Origin: Asterias rubens
Lineage: Eukaryota; Echinodermata; Asteroidea; Forcipulatida; Asteriidae
Direction of reading: 5' to 3'
Assembly: GCF_902459465.1 (NCBI RefSeq)
Contig: NC_047064.1
Coordinates: 6,102,762 to 6,166,761, forward strand
DNA: 64,000 bases
This document shows positions 1 to 34,910 of this stretch, piece after piece. The notes under the pieces were generated by a model that ran no database searches, was not told the DNA's origin, and saw only the letters and a program-made list of their open reading frames with translations. Both the position numbers and the translations under genes were made by a program. Numbering within the stretch: the first letter of the stretch is position 1; every line of letters starts with the position of its first letter.

Positions 1-848
1 GCACAGTTAAGCAGAAAATGGTGATCAGAACCGCATAATTTGGCGGTAAGCAGAGCCATGAGTTTTCAATCTTAGTTATACACACATCTTAAAGCACATA
101 CATTTTTTAAGCACTTCTAGTGGAAGGCTTAAACAACTCTATCTACAATTGCAAAGATTGTAAATGTCAAAACTTTGTTCTGGGTTTATTTGTTCTAGAT
201 GCTACGATTTAGAAAATATATTTATTCACACAGTGATAATAAACACTAACAGCAGTTAAGCTTTGTCAAAATAGTTTTGTCGATATTTATAGTTAAATTG
301 AAATGTTTTTCATAATTCATTGTTGTTCATAAATGTTATTTATATGAAAGTGTGAGCCCCTTATAATGAAAACGTGCCTTTGGCAAAAGAGAAATATGAA
401 AAACAATAATCCTTCAACTAGGGGGAACAAACTTTTAATAAAAAAAATTAAAGAATCGCTCAAAAATCGCTTAAAATCTATCACAAAACCTTCTTCAAAC
501 AATGTCAAGAGCAGTTAACAGGAAAAAAAACATATTATGCTAAAAAGAAGCAATTTTTAAACAAAGTAAAATACTTTCTTCAAAGCCCCTCCAAGATTTA
601 CCCATCCTCCCCCCCCCAAAAAAAAAAAAAAAAAAAAAAAAAATTCCCTGATAATACATAGATCTATACAATTTTGCGACTCGCTGAAATCACTGTTATA
701 AAAAAATAGTATTCAAAAAATAAGATTGCTGTGCACTTTATGATCAAATAGATGCTATTTATGTTTTACACAATGGGATATTTTTGAACGCTAGTCGGCA
801 GCAGACATACTGTACTGGGTATATTTCTATAGACCTCAACGCTGGGCA

Positions 849-922
849 TTGAATGAGGTGCATGCTGGTCTAGCTAGCGCTTAAGTTTGATTCCCAGCTA
901 GACCAGCATGCACCTCATTCAA
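849..922. repeat. foldback repeat, GAGGTGCATGCTGG family, copy 1
   Basis: Two arms, GAATGAGGTGCATGCTGGTC and its reverse complement, face each other across a spacer of about 30 bp. A second copy with almost no spacer lies at 4916-4965. Both copies are flanked by related sequence (GCGCAATGGGTATTTGCG here, its reverse complement beside the other), so the palindrome is the core of a larger mobile unit. No coding potential. Confidence 0.75.
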
Positions 923-1791
923 CAGTTTGCGTTTGCGGTTGCGCAATGGGTATTTGCGGAAAGGTCTATTGTTTACGTAGTGCTGAGCACGTGCACAGTT
1001 CTCAAAATCGGAATGAAGTTAAATACATACTGCAGGGTGTGATGAATTTTTATTTTTTACAACTTCTGAGCAACTGAGAAGCTCGCCTTTGACCCATGCT
1101 TGACTGTTCTGGCTCGTTTCTCCATACTGATATTTTTTTTTCTGACAAACGACTCAATTTAAAGCTTGATCGCATCACATTTTTATCACAAAGAATATAT
1201 TATCATTTCAAGCAGAAACCAAGCCTCGAATTAACCCACAGCACCAATGGCAATCGCCGTGGTGCCCTGTGGCTTTTGCTGTTGTGCCCTTTAGCAAAGT
1301 TCCAATACAAATTTTACATTTTCCTCATAGACGAACCAGAGGAAAATTGCTGTGCCACTTCAGAAACGAATTTCACTGCCTGACAAACAATGCGGGTTCA
1401 TTATTAGCATTTTGATTCAGTTCCCACCCACTTCTAAGTAGAATTCTTCTAATTTAAATCAGAGTATCATACAAAAATACAACTATCCTTTTAGAGATTT
1501 TCACAAAAGAAAGTCAAGTTTCTTAGCAATTTTTAATCAGACGACGACAAGACAGCTTCCCAATAGCACAACCCACTCCACAAGCCTATTAGTGTCATTT
1601 TTCACTCAAGAAAAATATTTATTTAAACTTTTTACCTTATCACATATTCCAAGGAAATTAGTTTTAACCTCAACATTGACATTTTAGCAAACTGGAAAAA
1701 AGTCTCCATTAGTTATAATTACTCTTCGCAGTGATGAACAATACAAACACGCAAGGGATATTTAATACATTAACTCCACCAATGCTCGGTC

Positions 1792-1962
1792 TGGGGCCCA
1801 ATTTCAGCTACAGCAGTAAATACTGCTTAAGCAGGATACCAGTCAAAAATTGTACGTTACATAGTAGTTTGACTGGTAAGCATACTTTTGTTATGCTTAG
1901 CTGGTTTGTGTGCTTAAACAGCTACTTTGTGTGCTTAAGCAGCTGTATGAAATTGGGCCCCA
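1792..1962. mobile_element. MITE-like element, GGGCCCAATTTCAT family, copy 1
   Basis: The sequence begins GGGGCCCAATTTCAGC and ends in the complementary AGCTGTATGAAATTGGGCCCC, giving terminal inverted repeats around about 170 bp. The interior has CTTAAGCAG and ACCAGT motifs shared with copies near 6.4, 12.7, 16.2, 21.7 and 61.3 kb. It encodes nothing and fits a non-autonomous DNA transposon. Confidence 0.75.
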
Positions 1963-2129
1963 TGTACAAGTATACAGTTTACATACACAGCCAGACCTTT
2001 ATATTAGTATAGTTTGACTAGTACAAGTAGCAGTCTGTACATAACTGTTTCTGCCTAACCAGATTCAGGTTATTACAATTTTGATGGTCCACCATTCTTA
2101 CGCTTAGCACATATTTACCGGTAATGCTC

Positions 2130-2300
2130 TCGTTGATATCCAGGCTTGATACTTCACGGAAGCAAAGAAGGCGATTGCCTCCATGTCCAGTGGTCATTGC
2201 CTTGGTAATTTTCAAAGTATACTCTAAATTTCCTCATGGGGTGACCTTGACCAAAGAAGAGAAAGTGCCTGGATGTCCTTGCCCTTCCAAAAATGAAGCA
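2130..2300. repeat. dispersed repeat with CAAGGCAATGACC / GGAGGCAATCGCC motifs
   Basis: A moderately conserved dispersed sequence. Related segments occur around 7035-7125, 9408-9590, 16390-16520, 26370-26460 and 27050-27200. All share a stretch like CTTGATACTTCACGGAGGCA and a stretch complementary to CCTTGGTGCCTTTGAAATGC. The ends are not clear, so I cannot assign a transposon class. It is not protein coding. Confidence 0.5.
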
Positions 2301-2368
2301 TACAGGCCTGGATATCTGCCGTCTGCATCTGGAAGCCAGCCGCCGCCGTCAGCATTCCTTTGGTTAAA

Positions 2369-26817
<24,449 letters not shown>

Positions 26818-27832
26818 GGTGGCAGAATAGTGTGGCACCCCTTGGACAGATCCTTGGGGTGTTATGTCAAGGAGTTGACTTCAGAGTAAGATGGAGATGA
26901 ATAAACCACTGACCAACCACTGACTAACCCTAAAAGGAAGGATGCAAACATTAGGTACCTCACACTACGCCTTGCCCTTGAACACGAAACTTGTATTTTG
27001 TCTATTTGTCCTCAATGTTCGGGCTTGTAAATTGAATGCTTTTTTTTTTAAAGGGTTAGGGCACAGATGCATTTTCTTCTTGGTAAAGGGCACCTTATGA
27101 GGAAATTGTAAATTTCTACATTTCAAGGACACAACAAAGGCAGTGACGAGGAGGCATGGAGGCAATCATCTTTGTTGCCTTCATGAAGTATCTGACCTTA
27201 AAGTTCAAACCTGCTTTGGGTGAAATTTATTCATAACATAAAATGCAAGATTTAGGCTGTTAGGCAGACAATGCTCTCCGGATCAGGTCAGTAACTTGCA
27301 TTTTCATTGACGCCCGCATTGATTGTGAAAACTCATTCAGCCTTTGGTAAGTTTTGGTCAAATATGTCAGCAACATATCTTCTCCATGATGTTTTGAATG
27401 TTCTAAATTGATTCATTACACAATCTTTACAGATCAAATAATTTTCTATATAACGTGTACTGTGTCATAATTTTAGAATTGAATTTCATTTGAATAGACG
27501 TGATGCGTCATAACCCTCTGGTCTAAATTATGTTCAAGTCAAACAGTCTACATGTATGATGTTCAGTTTAAAACATGACCATTCTTGAATTGAACACATG
27601 GTGAAATTTTCATATTGGGCAAAAATGATTTTAGTCTTCAAAACAAATTGATGTATTTTGTTTTCCATTTAATTGTTATTTAATTAAATTGAGACCCCCC
27701 CCCCCAATCCTATTCAAAACGTCCATTGTGTCTGATGTAACACTAACAGTTACAAATTAATTATTAAGGCTAATTAACAATAACAGAATACATACAGGAA
27801 ACTAGAATTAATCTCAGCTTTTTTATATAAAG

Positions 27833-29449
27833 TTAGCCCCACTTGTGTGGCCAAGGCTAGCTGAATCCTTAGCCACACGTCCACACCATTTCCTCATGCA
27901 GCTAAGAAATAACCAAAAATTAAAAAAATTCTAGCACCTCCCCTACATTTCTAGCACTTCCCCTACTTGCTACCTTTCTCCGACTCTAATTTCCTCGATT
28001 CGTACACGGCGCAGCCATCTTGGAATCAGCATAACGTCATCGGCCTGCCGAGCTGTGGACCCGTGAGGGCGCGAATACAAATCAACGGCTGTTTTATGTG
28101 AATTAAGCTTGTGTACTTTTTACGGGCACGCGCTACGTAGTCCACGAAAAATACCCAAGCTTAATTCACATAAAATAGCTGTTGATTTGTATTCGCGCTC
28201 CACACACTCCGCCCACAGCTCGGCTGGCCGACGACATCATGCTGATTGGCACCATGTACGAATTGAGGAAATTAGAGTCGGAGAAAGGTAGCAAAGTTAT
28301 CGTAAAAAATTTCTTTTAAAAATTTTTTTTGTTTCAATTTTTCAATTGACGTCATCCAGCGGCCATCTTAGTGGAAACACGGTGACGAAACAATCGAAAC
28401 GCACAGACTTGTACGCGCGGTGCACAGGATTGGCCAATGAATAACTTCCTTTTGACCTCTAGGTGAGGGCGCCCTACTGAAATGACGTCATGTGCATAAG
28501 GTCTATACACACAAATCAAGCCAAGAGTTAGGTGAACACATTCAGCCGGTTTATACTGCCGGGTGGCTCGTAGGGGAGTAGTTGCGATAACGTAACCCTC
28601 CTGCCGACGGTGGAGCCGGAGGGTTACGAGTCACACGCAATCTGTGCAGGGCGAAATGGTCAAACATGTACAATTTCGACAGCTAGTCAACAGATTTGCT
28701 CAATTTTTACCCCTTTCGAAAATCATGACACAAATTCTATGAACACAACCTTAATCCTCAATATCTAATGAATAACATTCAAAACACCATGGAGAAAGTA
28801 TTTTGAAAAAAAGTACAAAAACTTACCAGATCCCGGAGCGAAACAGTCACAAATTTCCCAGGTTCTGTTATAAGGCAGCACGGCAGGGCGTGCGTGTGCG
28901 CTGTCCGTTTACTAAGCCCGCTGTTCACTCGCTTAGCGCACTGCCGCACTGCAGCTGCACCCATTGTAACACCCCTTTTACAGAATGGTTTAGTCAAACT
29001 CGGCTGCGACTCGGTCGGCAGGTCGTCAATTCAATTGGCTGGTACCTGCGGTTGGGGTCAGCGCTTGGTAACCAGCGACAGGTTCAAAAATAGAACCTGG
29101 GAAATTTGTGACTGTTTTTGTCCTTTTTTTCAAAATATTTTCTCAATTGTGTTTTTGAATGTTATTCATTAGACATTGACTTGAGGATTAAGTTCGTGTT
29201 CATAGAACTTGTGTCATGATTTTTGAAAGTGGTAAAAAATGAGCAAATCTGTTAACTAAAATATTTCGCCATGAATCGATTGCGAATGACTGGTAATCCT
29301 CCGGCTACACCGTCGGCAGGAGGGTTACGTTATCGCAACTAGTAGGGGAGGCGCTTTTTTTATTTTGGTTATTTCTTAGCTGCAGGAGGAAATGGTGTGG
29401 ACGTTGGGCTAAGGATTCAGCTAGCCTTGGCCACACAAGTGGGGCTAAA
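27833..29449. mobile_element. compound long-inverted-repeat element in the STAT 5' intron
   Basis: Outer arms (about 27833-27925 and 29363-29449) are inverted copies: GCCCCACTTGTGTGGCCAAG against CTTGGCCACACAAGTGGGGC, and AGCTAAGAAATAACCAAAA against TTTGGTTATTTCTTAGCTGC. Inside sit a palindrome at about 27975-28290, an AATAGACCTTAT-family copy at about 28340-28505 and a long foldback at about 28565-29343. The region holds no convincing gene; the open frames near 28.8-29.1 kb are mirror images of each other. Confidence 0.75.
28565..29343. mobile_element. foldback element, GTTGCGATAACGTAACCCTCC family, long copy
   Basis: The ends are TAGTTGCGATAACGTAACCC and its complement GGGTTACGTTATCGCAACTA. 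The mirror extends well inward: GAACACAACCTTAATCCTCA faces GAGGATTAAGTTCGTGTTC, and GTCACAAATTTCCCAGGTTC faces CTGGGAAATTTGTGAC. Only about 215 bp in the centre is single copy. Very short elements with the same tips occur at 35535-35590 and 63330-63393. Confidence 0.8.
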
Positions 29450-29873
29450 ATAAAGTGTTTGTTTACATCAAACATCAAAGCTTTTTTCTACAGCGAAAAC
29501 ACAAGAACTTGAATTGAAGAGATAAGTTTTTAACTTTTGTCCGAAATACAGAGAATGTCACCCTTGTTAAGTTGTTTGGCTACACATTTGGAGGTAGAAA
29601 TTACCTTCATGTCTAAAGTACACCATCATGCAATGCCCGTGTTCATGTTATTAATGAACTATCAAAAATGATCATTGTATGTTCATCAGTGTTCATTGAT
29701 TTCACGAAACGCCATGTTCTTTTTCACCCTTATAACATGCACACACACATAACATGTGAAAATACACTGTATACCGAAATATCCATGCAGCACTCGCTCA
29801 GAATGCAAACATAGAACGACCCAAAACAACTTGCAACAACAAAATAATAGGCCATGAAAATGTTACTACTTAC

Positions 29874-30060
29874 CTCTATGCAGTTTCAGCAGTTCCACTC
29901 CCAATTAACGAAACATATGAATGAATCAAAACCCATGAAAAAACTTACTACACTTGGGCCGATTACGGGAGTTTCTCAGAAAAAGCATGCATAATATGAC
30001 CACTCGTCGTACACTTCCGTGGTCTGCAGCTGCGCCTGTGACGTATGGTCACGTGAGGTT
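29874..30060 (-). promoter_or_regulatory. candidate STAT non-coding first exon and promoter
   Basis: On the minus strand a strong donor, ATAGAG|GTAAGTAGTAAC, ends at 29874. The acceptor TTCCTTTTAG just beyond 26929 implies at least one upstream non-coding exon, and this is the best donor I see. The sequence above it, around 30000-30060, has CpG dinucleotides and GTGACGTATGGTCACGTGAG (CRE-like and E-box-like). The 5' boundary is a guess; no start site can be read directly. Confidence 0.35.
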
Positions 30061-30669
30061 GTATGCTAGATCGTCGATTTGTATTGGTCAGTGACAGATT
30101 TCCTTGCGATATTGTCACAACTGATCAACCAATCACAGGGCAAGTGGCAGGCGTACCTGGAATTCATGTTTTATTCATAAGCTCCTGGAAATGGAGTAAG
30201 ATTTTTCAGAAACAAGATGACCTCACCAGGCCGACTCCTCACAGATTATCGGAAACTAGGTCAAACCACAAAGTATTTAGTTAGTAAATATTATAGGCAA
30301 TGCCTCATATAACGTATTACGGGATTTGGTTAGTTTTGATTTGCCAATTCACTGAAATGACATTTCAACTGATAGACTATGATAACTTTTGATGATTTTG
30401 ATGGGGATTTCTAATTACATTGATGATACTTTAATTAATTGTTGTTTATGCTGAAAAGTAGTCGGACAAAGTAGTAGGACAAACGTAACACAACGATTAA
30501 GGGCTACAGCTAGTGGTGGCATCTTATTGTAAATCTGTTCTTAGTGGGTGCACTTGAATTATGGTGTCTTCAAGCTACTGGTGTCTTCATCTTCTTCTTT
30601 CGAGCATATCACCTATCTACATCATGATCATCTATATATTCTTCAAAATGTCTGGTCAGGTTTAACGAC

Positions 30670-30823
30670 CCAGGGGTTGATTTCACAAAGAGTTAGGACT
30701 AGTCTTATCTTGAGTTAGGACGAGTTACTAGTCCTAACTTAGGACTAGCTGTACGCTTTTGATATCTCTTAGGACTAGTCCTAAGTTAGGACTAGTCCTA
30801 ACTCTTTGTGAAATCGACCCCTG
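30670..30823. repeat. large palindrome, CACAAAGAGTTAGGACTAG family
   Basis: The arms CCAGGGGTTGATTTCACAAA and TTTGTGAAATCGACCCCTGG face each other, with AGTTAGGACTAGTC repeats of both orientations between, about 154 bp. The next MITE begins immediately at the right edge (CTGGACACTATTGG), so one inserted next to or into the other. Confidence 0.8.
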
Positions 30824-31198
30824 GACACTATTGGTAATTGTCAAAGACCAGTCTTCTCACTTGGTGTATCTCAACATATGCATAAATTAACAAGCCTGTG
30901 AAAATATTAGCTCAATTTGTCGTCGAAGTGGCGAGATAATAATGAAAGAAAAAACACCCTTGCCACACGAAGTTGTGCGCGTTTAGATGGTTGATTTCGA
31001 GACCTCAAGTTCTAAACCTGAGGTCTCGAAATCAAATTCGTGGAAAATTACTTCTTTCTCCAAAACTACATCACTTCAGAGGGAGCCGTTTCTCACAATG
31101 TTGTATACCACCAACCTTTCCCAATTACTCGTCACCAAGTAAGGTTTTATGCTAACAATTGTTTTGAGTAATTACCAATAGTGTCCATCTGCCTTTAA
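30821..31198. mobile_element. MITE-like element, GGACACTATTGGTAATT family, inverted full copy
   Basis: The right end of the family comes first (TGGACACTATTGGTAATTGT, CAAAGACCAG) and the left end last (TTGAGTAATTACCAATAGTG, TCCATCTGCCTTTAA). The internal hairpin around 30990-31040 has arms TTTCGAGACCTCAAGTTCTA and its complement. It has the opposite orientation to the copy at 3289. Confidence 0.8.
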
Positions 31199-31236
31199 GC
31201 ACACCCCACAGAAAACGATAGGGTGTTCAATTTCTT

Positions 31237-31370
31237 AAAGGCAGTGGACACTATTGGTAATTACCCAAAATAATGATTAGCATAAAAACGTTCTTGGTGA
31301 CGAGTAATGGGGAGAGGTTGATGGATGATAAAACATTGTGAGAAACGCCGACTCCTTGTGAAGAATCGAC
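31237..31370. mobile_element. truncated GGACACTATTGGTAATT-family copy
   Basis: The left end TTAAAGGCAGTGGACACTAT and the next 110 bases of the family, to GTGAGAAACG, then unrelated sequence. It lies 40 bp after the inverted copy ending at 31198, so the two form a divergent pair. Confidence 0.75.
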
Positions 31371-32257
31371 CTCACGGGATGTATTATCGCGTTGTGCAAT
31401 GACGCCACGCCCAAGTTTGTGTTTACTGTAAGCACATTTTCTACTAACCCAGAAAATTATGTTTATGCAAAAGTGTAGTGGCAGGAGATTCTCATTGCCT
31501 CGTGTGACAAGGCCCTTACACTTAGATTTTCAACATATTTCTAAGCATAAGTTTTTGTAGTTTACACGTTTAACCTAAACCATAAAAACAGTAAAACAAC
31601 AGCGTATAGTTGGTTGGGCGAATCGAGGGAACACTTTTTGTATGGGGTGGTATTAGCGTGACGCATTAGACGCGTTTGTGTGTCTAGCTGGGGCATGCCT
31701 ATATTATTATCATGGCGTTTGCCAAATAGTGTCTGGAGGCAGATGCGTGAATTAAATGTCATTGTTATAATTCACGGGAAAGGCTAATAATTATCGGGCT
31801 AAATAAAAGCTAACAAGAAAACATGTTCAGGGTTTTCAAAGATATTGCCTTTTATTGAACTTTTGTTTAAAGAAGAAACACATCTGGTCAGAGAATTAGA
31901 CTTTTCTTCGATGCCTATTCTTCCAAGCTTTAGGACCTCCTTGTAGGCCTATTTTGTTTATCCGTAATCTTTTCTTTTTCTCTGCAATACTTTCTAGTTC
32001 TAGTTTTTTCTTTTTATTCCAGTTTTATCCTTGTATTTTGTCTTTTTCTGTCAAGTTTTTAAAATAGCTTTTGCTTCTCTGCGCACTGCGGCTGAGCCTA
32101 TTGTATTCTGCCAACTACATGATACACTATGGCTTAAACAATAGCAAAACAATATCTCAAACAATGGTTCAAACTATAGCCTTGACTAAGACTGCCTTCT
32201 CATTAACTGGTATACGTTTGTCTGCATCGTTAGTGTCCCACTTTTGGAGCCTTTGTT

Positions 32258-32970
32258 TTATGCGTTAAGAGACTCCCCAGCAGGCCCGATTTCCATATAA
32301 GACATATTATTGTCGACATCGGACACTGTCAAGGCATGGTATCCTCGCTTTCGCCCCAGCGGTCTGTAAACGTAAAAACAAAACAATATTGTTCCATATA
32401 TTTTTCCCGAAACATGTGAAAAGGGCCTTGTCACACGAGGCAACTTTTACATTGGGGCAACCGACTTCAGTGCACACTGAAAACATCACATAGTCAACAA
32501 TTATTTGTGCATGTTATACAGGACCACTTTGGAAGCACATGACTATCAAACAATGTCTTGAGATCCCAAATAATTTTATCATTGAAAAAACTTTATGGGA
32601 ATTGCAAATCTCAACAAAGCTCAAGTTTAGTTTTTGATTCAAAATAAAAAGGAATCTTATTTTTGCTATCGTCCAGATATAAAAACACACGGACAATAGG
32701 CCTTTTCTTTATATAGGTTACTCACATTCTAGGGACACAAGGCCGGTACGGACGTCGTGTTCCTGGTGGCGGAATGGTGTCCGAGGATGCGTTTCGGGCA
32801 ATAACTCCAGTTTGCCGGTCCTCGGGTGTCGACGACGGGCCACTAAGCTGAGGCTGCACGGGTGCCTTCTTACTGCTTTTCTCCTCCTGTGCGTTGTTAC
32901 TTCTTTTCTCCTCCGAATGTTGATCAGAACTTTCCTCCTTGAATCGTCTGTATGGAGTCTCGCCGGCCAT
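32258..32970 (-). CDS. unrecognised two-exon gene, 116-aa basic disordered protein
   Basis: I do not recognise the family. Exon 1 (32970-32726, 245 nt) begins MAGETPYRRFKEESSDQHSE and ends at the donor AGAAT|GTGAGT. Exon 2 (32363-32258, 106 nt, acceptor TTTACAG) joins through a split Ile codon, encodes PLGRKRGYHALTVSDVDNNM then SYMEIGPAGESLNA, and ends TAA. The two phases match exactly, which supports a real gene. Residues 1-80 are rich in Lys, Arg, Ser, Glu and Pro and look disordered; the last 35 are more ordered, with a basic GRKRG patch. No signal peptide, membrane segment or catalytic motif. It lies between STAT and POFUT2, head-to-head with POFUT2 at about 1.9 kb. A regulatory or scaffold role is possible but unsupported. 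Confidence 0.6.
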
Positions 32971-33630
32971 ATCCGTTCAAGCCGACTTTTTAAAAAATAC
33001 AAATTACAACAATTTCATCGTTTTTGAGGCACTGTGGACAGTTTGGTATTTTACTCAAAATATTACTTTAGATTGAAAAAACCTTCCTTAGTAAAACTAG
33101 ATTACCAGCCTGTCAGCCAAGACTATACTCAATTATTATGCTAAGTAAACAGCAGTAAAAACCAGTCATCACAAGCAATGTTAATATGGCAGGCATGGAA
33201 GTTTGCTTTTTTCTACTTCTACGTGATACTCGGCAATGTCCGTTTGGCCAGTATATTCCTGGAAATTATTTTGCCCCTGGTTTTAAGACACCTGATGGGA
33301 TACCAGGAAGCGGTTTTTTTTTTACCGTGGAAGAAAATATCTCACGATGCTTCACACAATCTATTTCTATATAAACCAAAACATTACAAGAAGTGGCGAG
33401 CAATAATTTAGACTTGTAAATTGCTCCTTCCAATAGTCTAGACACTTGTTGTACATGGCTTCCCTTTGCTTGGCTTCCCTTTGCAAAGGGAAGCCCAGGA
33501 AAAACTTTGGTCCAAATTTCCTACAATTAGCAGTTTCTAAGAAAGCAGCCCCTGGTATCTTACAAGTTAGGACGCGTGTCTGTGGTTTCCTTTTCCCGGA
33601 AAACAATCCTTCCGTATATAATGCTTACAT

Positions 33631-33987
33631 TAAAGGAACACTTTTGCCTTGGATCGGACGAGCTGGTATATAAAAAGCATTTGGTTAGAAAGATGTTGTA
33701 AAAGTAGAATACATGTACAATGATCCAAACATGCCTCGAAATTGCACGGTTTTCATTTTACCTCGTCGACTAACACGGTTGGCCATCTCCCAAATTATGG
33801 CCGACCGTGTTAGTTCGCACAGTAAAAGGAAAACCACGCAATTTCGATGCAAAATTTGTGTGAAACATTGTATTCTACTTAAAAAAATACCTTTCCAACC
33901 ATTATGCATTTTATTTAAATAAAATAAACGGTTACGAATGCTTATAGACCAACTCATTCTATCCACGGCATGCAACGTGTTCCTTTG
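33631..33987. mobile_element. MITE-like element, AAAGGAACAC family, copy 2
   Basis: TTAAAGGAACACTTTTGCCT to GCAACGTGTTCCTTTGA, about 357 bp. The central hairpin is shorter than at 19880-20271: GTTGGCCATCTCCCAAATTATGGCCGACC with flanking CGAAATTGCACGGTTTTCAT and its mirror. Non-coding. Confidence 0.8.
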
Positions 33988-34890
33988 AACTGAGATAGAT
34001 GCAAACTGTCTACTGATTCGCCTTTTTGGGTTCATGTCGATTATCTATCTGATTGTTCAAGAAAAAAAAAGCAAGATTGTTATAATTATTCTGTCTCCCA
34101 GGCTGATACGATAGTGTAATGCCGCCAGTGCTAAATCACTATTAAAAGTCACTAATAAAAATATTATTACTCTGGTGGGATAAAATAAAACGAACAACAA
34201 CAAACCGCTTCCCAATGAAACGTAAACACTTTAGTAATCAAATCAAAGCAATAAATTATAAATGAAACCTCAGCCAGCTTAATTTGCCAAAACCTATACT
34301 CTACATAACCCAAAATTATTAAACTCACTTAAAACAAAATATGCAAATCGTTGCAATAGCTGTACTTCCTTGCTTTTGAAGTTTCTAGGAAATCACTCCG
34401 ATTATAATATCAGATACAGTTTCAACTTTTAGTCCAAAGTGTGGTGTGTGTGTGTTTGTGTGTGGAATGGCGGTTCAATAATTAATTTTCTGATTCAGAC
34501 GCTCGCTGTTTAGAAGACACAAACGCACATCGTGCGTCCCACAACGCGCACCCCGTAATAATTTTGCGTTTGAAACTCCCTCGATTTTTGATAATAAATA
34601 ATAATATGCGCTTTTATTAGAAGCGCGCCCCTCGACACTCAAGTCCGTCTCACGCGCCGAACTAGACTTGATTCAAGTCCCGTTCTCGTGCGAGAGGTCC
34701 CTAAGCATAATAATTGCATTTTTACAGCAAATATTATTTTCCGTTAAAATGTAGCTATTGCACGCACAGGTTTGGGAACTTTTCTGACGCAAATACTAGG
34801 CGATGGGACTTAGCATAAAAGAACTTTCACGGGATTAGGACTTGAGCCAAGTCTAGGATAGTTTTTAGTTCCTTCCTCCACGACGCTCAA

Positions 34891-34902
34891 CTGGTGGCGC
34901 TA
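34891..34902 (+). promoter_or_regulatory. GGTGGCGC motif next to the POFUT2 start
   Basis: CTGGTGGCGCTA ends nine bases before the ATG. It resembles the core of the bilaterian CTCF motif (AGGTGGCGC in flies). A similar AATAGGTGGCGCA lies before COA3. Binding is not demonstrated. Confidence 0.3.
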
Positions 34903-34910
34903 TTTTAACA

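Larger units (their letters stand above)
1..2368. other. 3' flank / possible 3' UTR of STAT, repeat-rich
   Basis: No coding exon is visible here; the short open frames carry no recognisable motif. On the minus strand this follows the STAT stop codon, so part of it is presumably 3' UTR, but I could not choose a polyadenylation site with confidence (several TTTATT on the plus strand read as AATAAA on the minus). It holds a fragment of the GGGCCCAATTTCAT family near 20-60, an A-rich run at 617-643, a foldback at about 849-922, a full inverted-repeat element at 1792-1962 and an older dispersed repeat at about 2130-2300. Confidence 0.6.
30061..32257. other. intergenic, mostly inverted-repeat elements
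   Basis: No coding exon seen. It contains a palindrome at 30670-30823, a full GGACACTATTGG element at 30821-31198, a truncated copy at 31237-31370 and a CCCTTGTCACACG fragment near 31490. About 31530-32257 looks like ordinary AT-rich spacer plus probable 3' UTR of the minus-strand gene at 32258. TTTATT at 32013-32018 reads AATAAA on that strand, a candidate polyadenylation signal. Confidence 0.6.
32971..34910. other. region between the divergent minus-strand gene and POFUT2
   Basis: No coding exon seen. It holds an AAAGGAACAC-family element at 33631-33987 and AT-rich spacer. From about 34500 the sequence becomes CpG-richer (GAAGCGCGCCCCTCGACACT near 34620) up to the POFUT2 start, fitting a promoter. 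A short ACACGCACATCG-type stretch and a GT run (34440-34462) are present. Confidence 0.5.

Noticed and set aside
28803..29172. Overlapping open frames of 60-96 codons
   Set aside because: They lie in the arms of a foldback and mirror each other; no family match and no splice partners.
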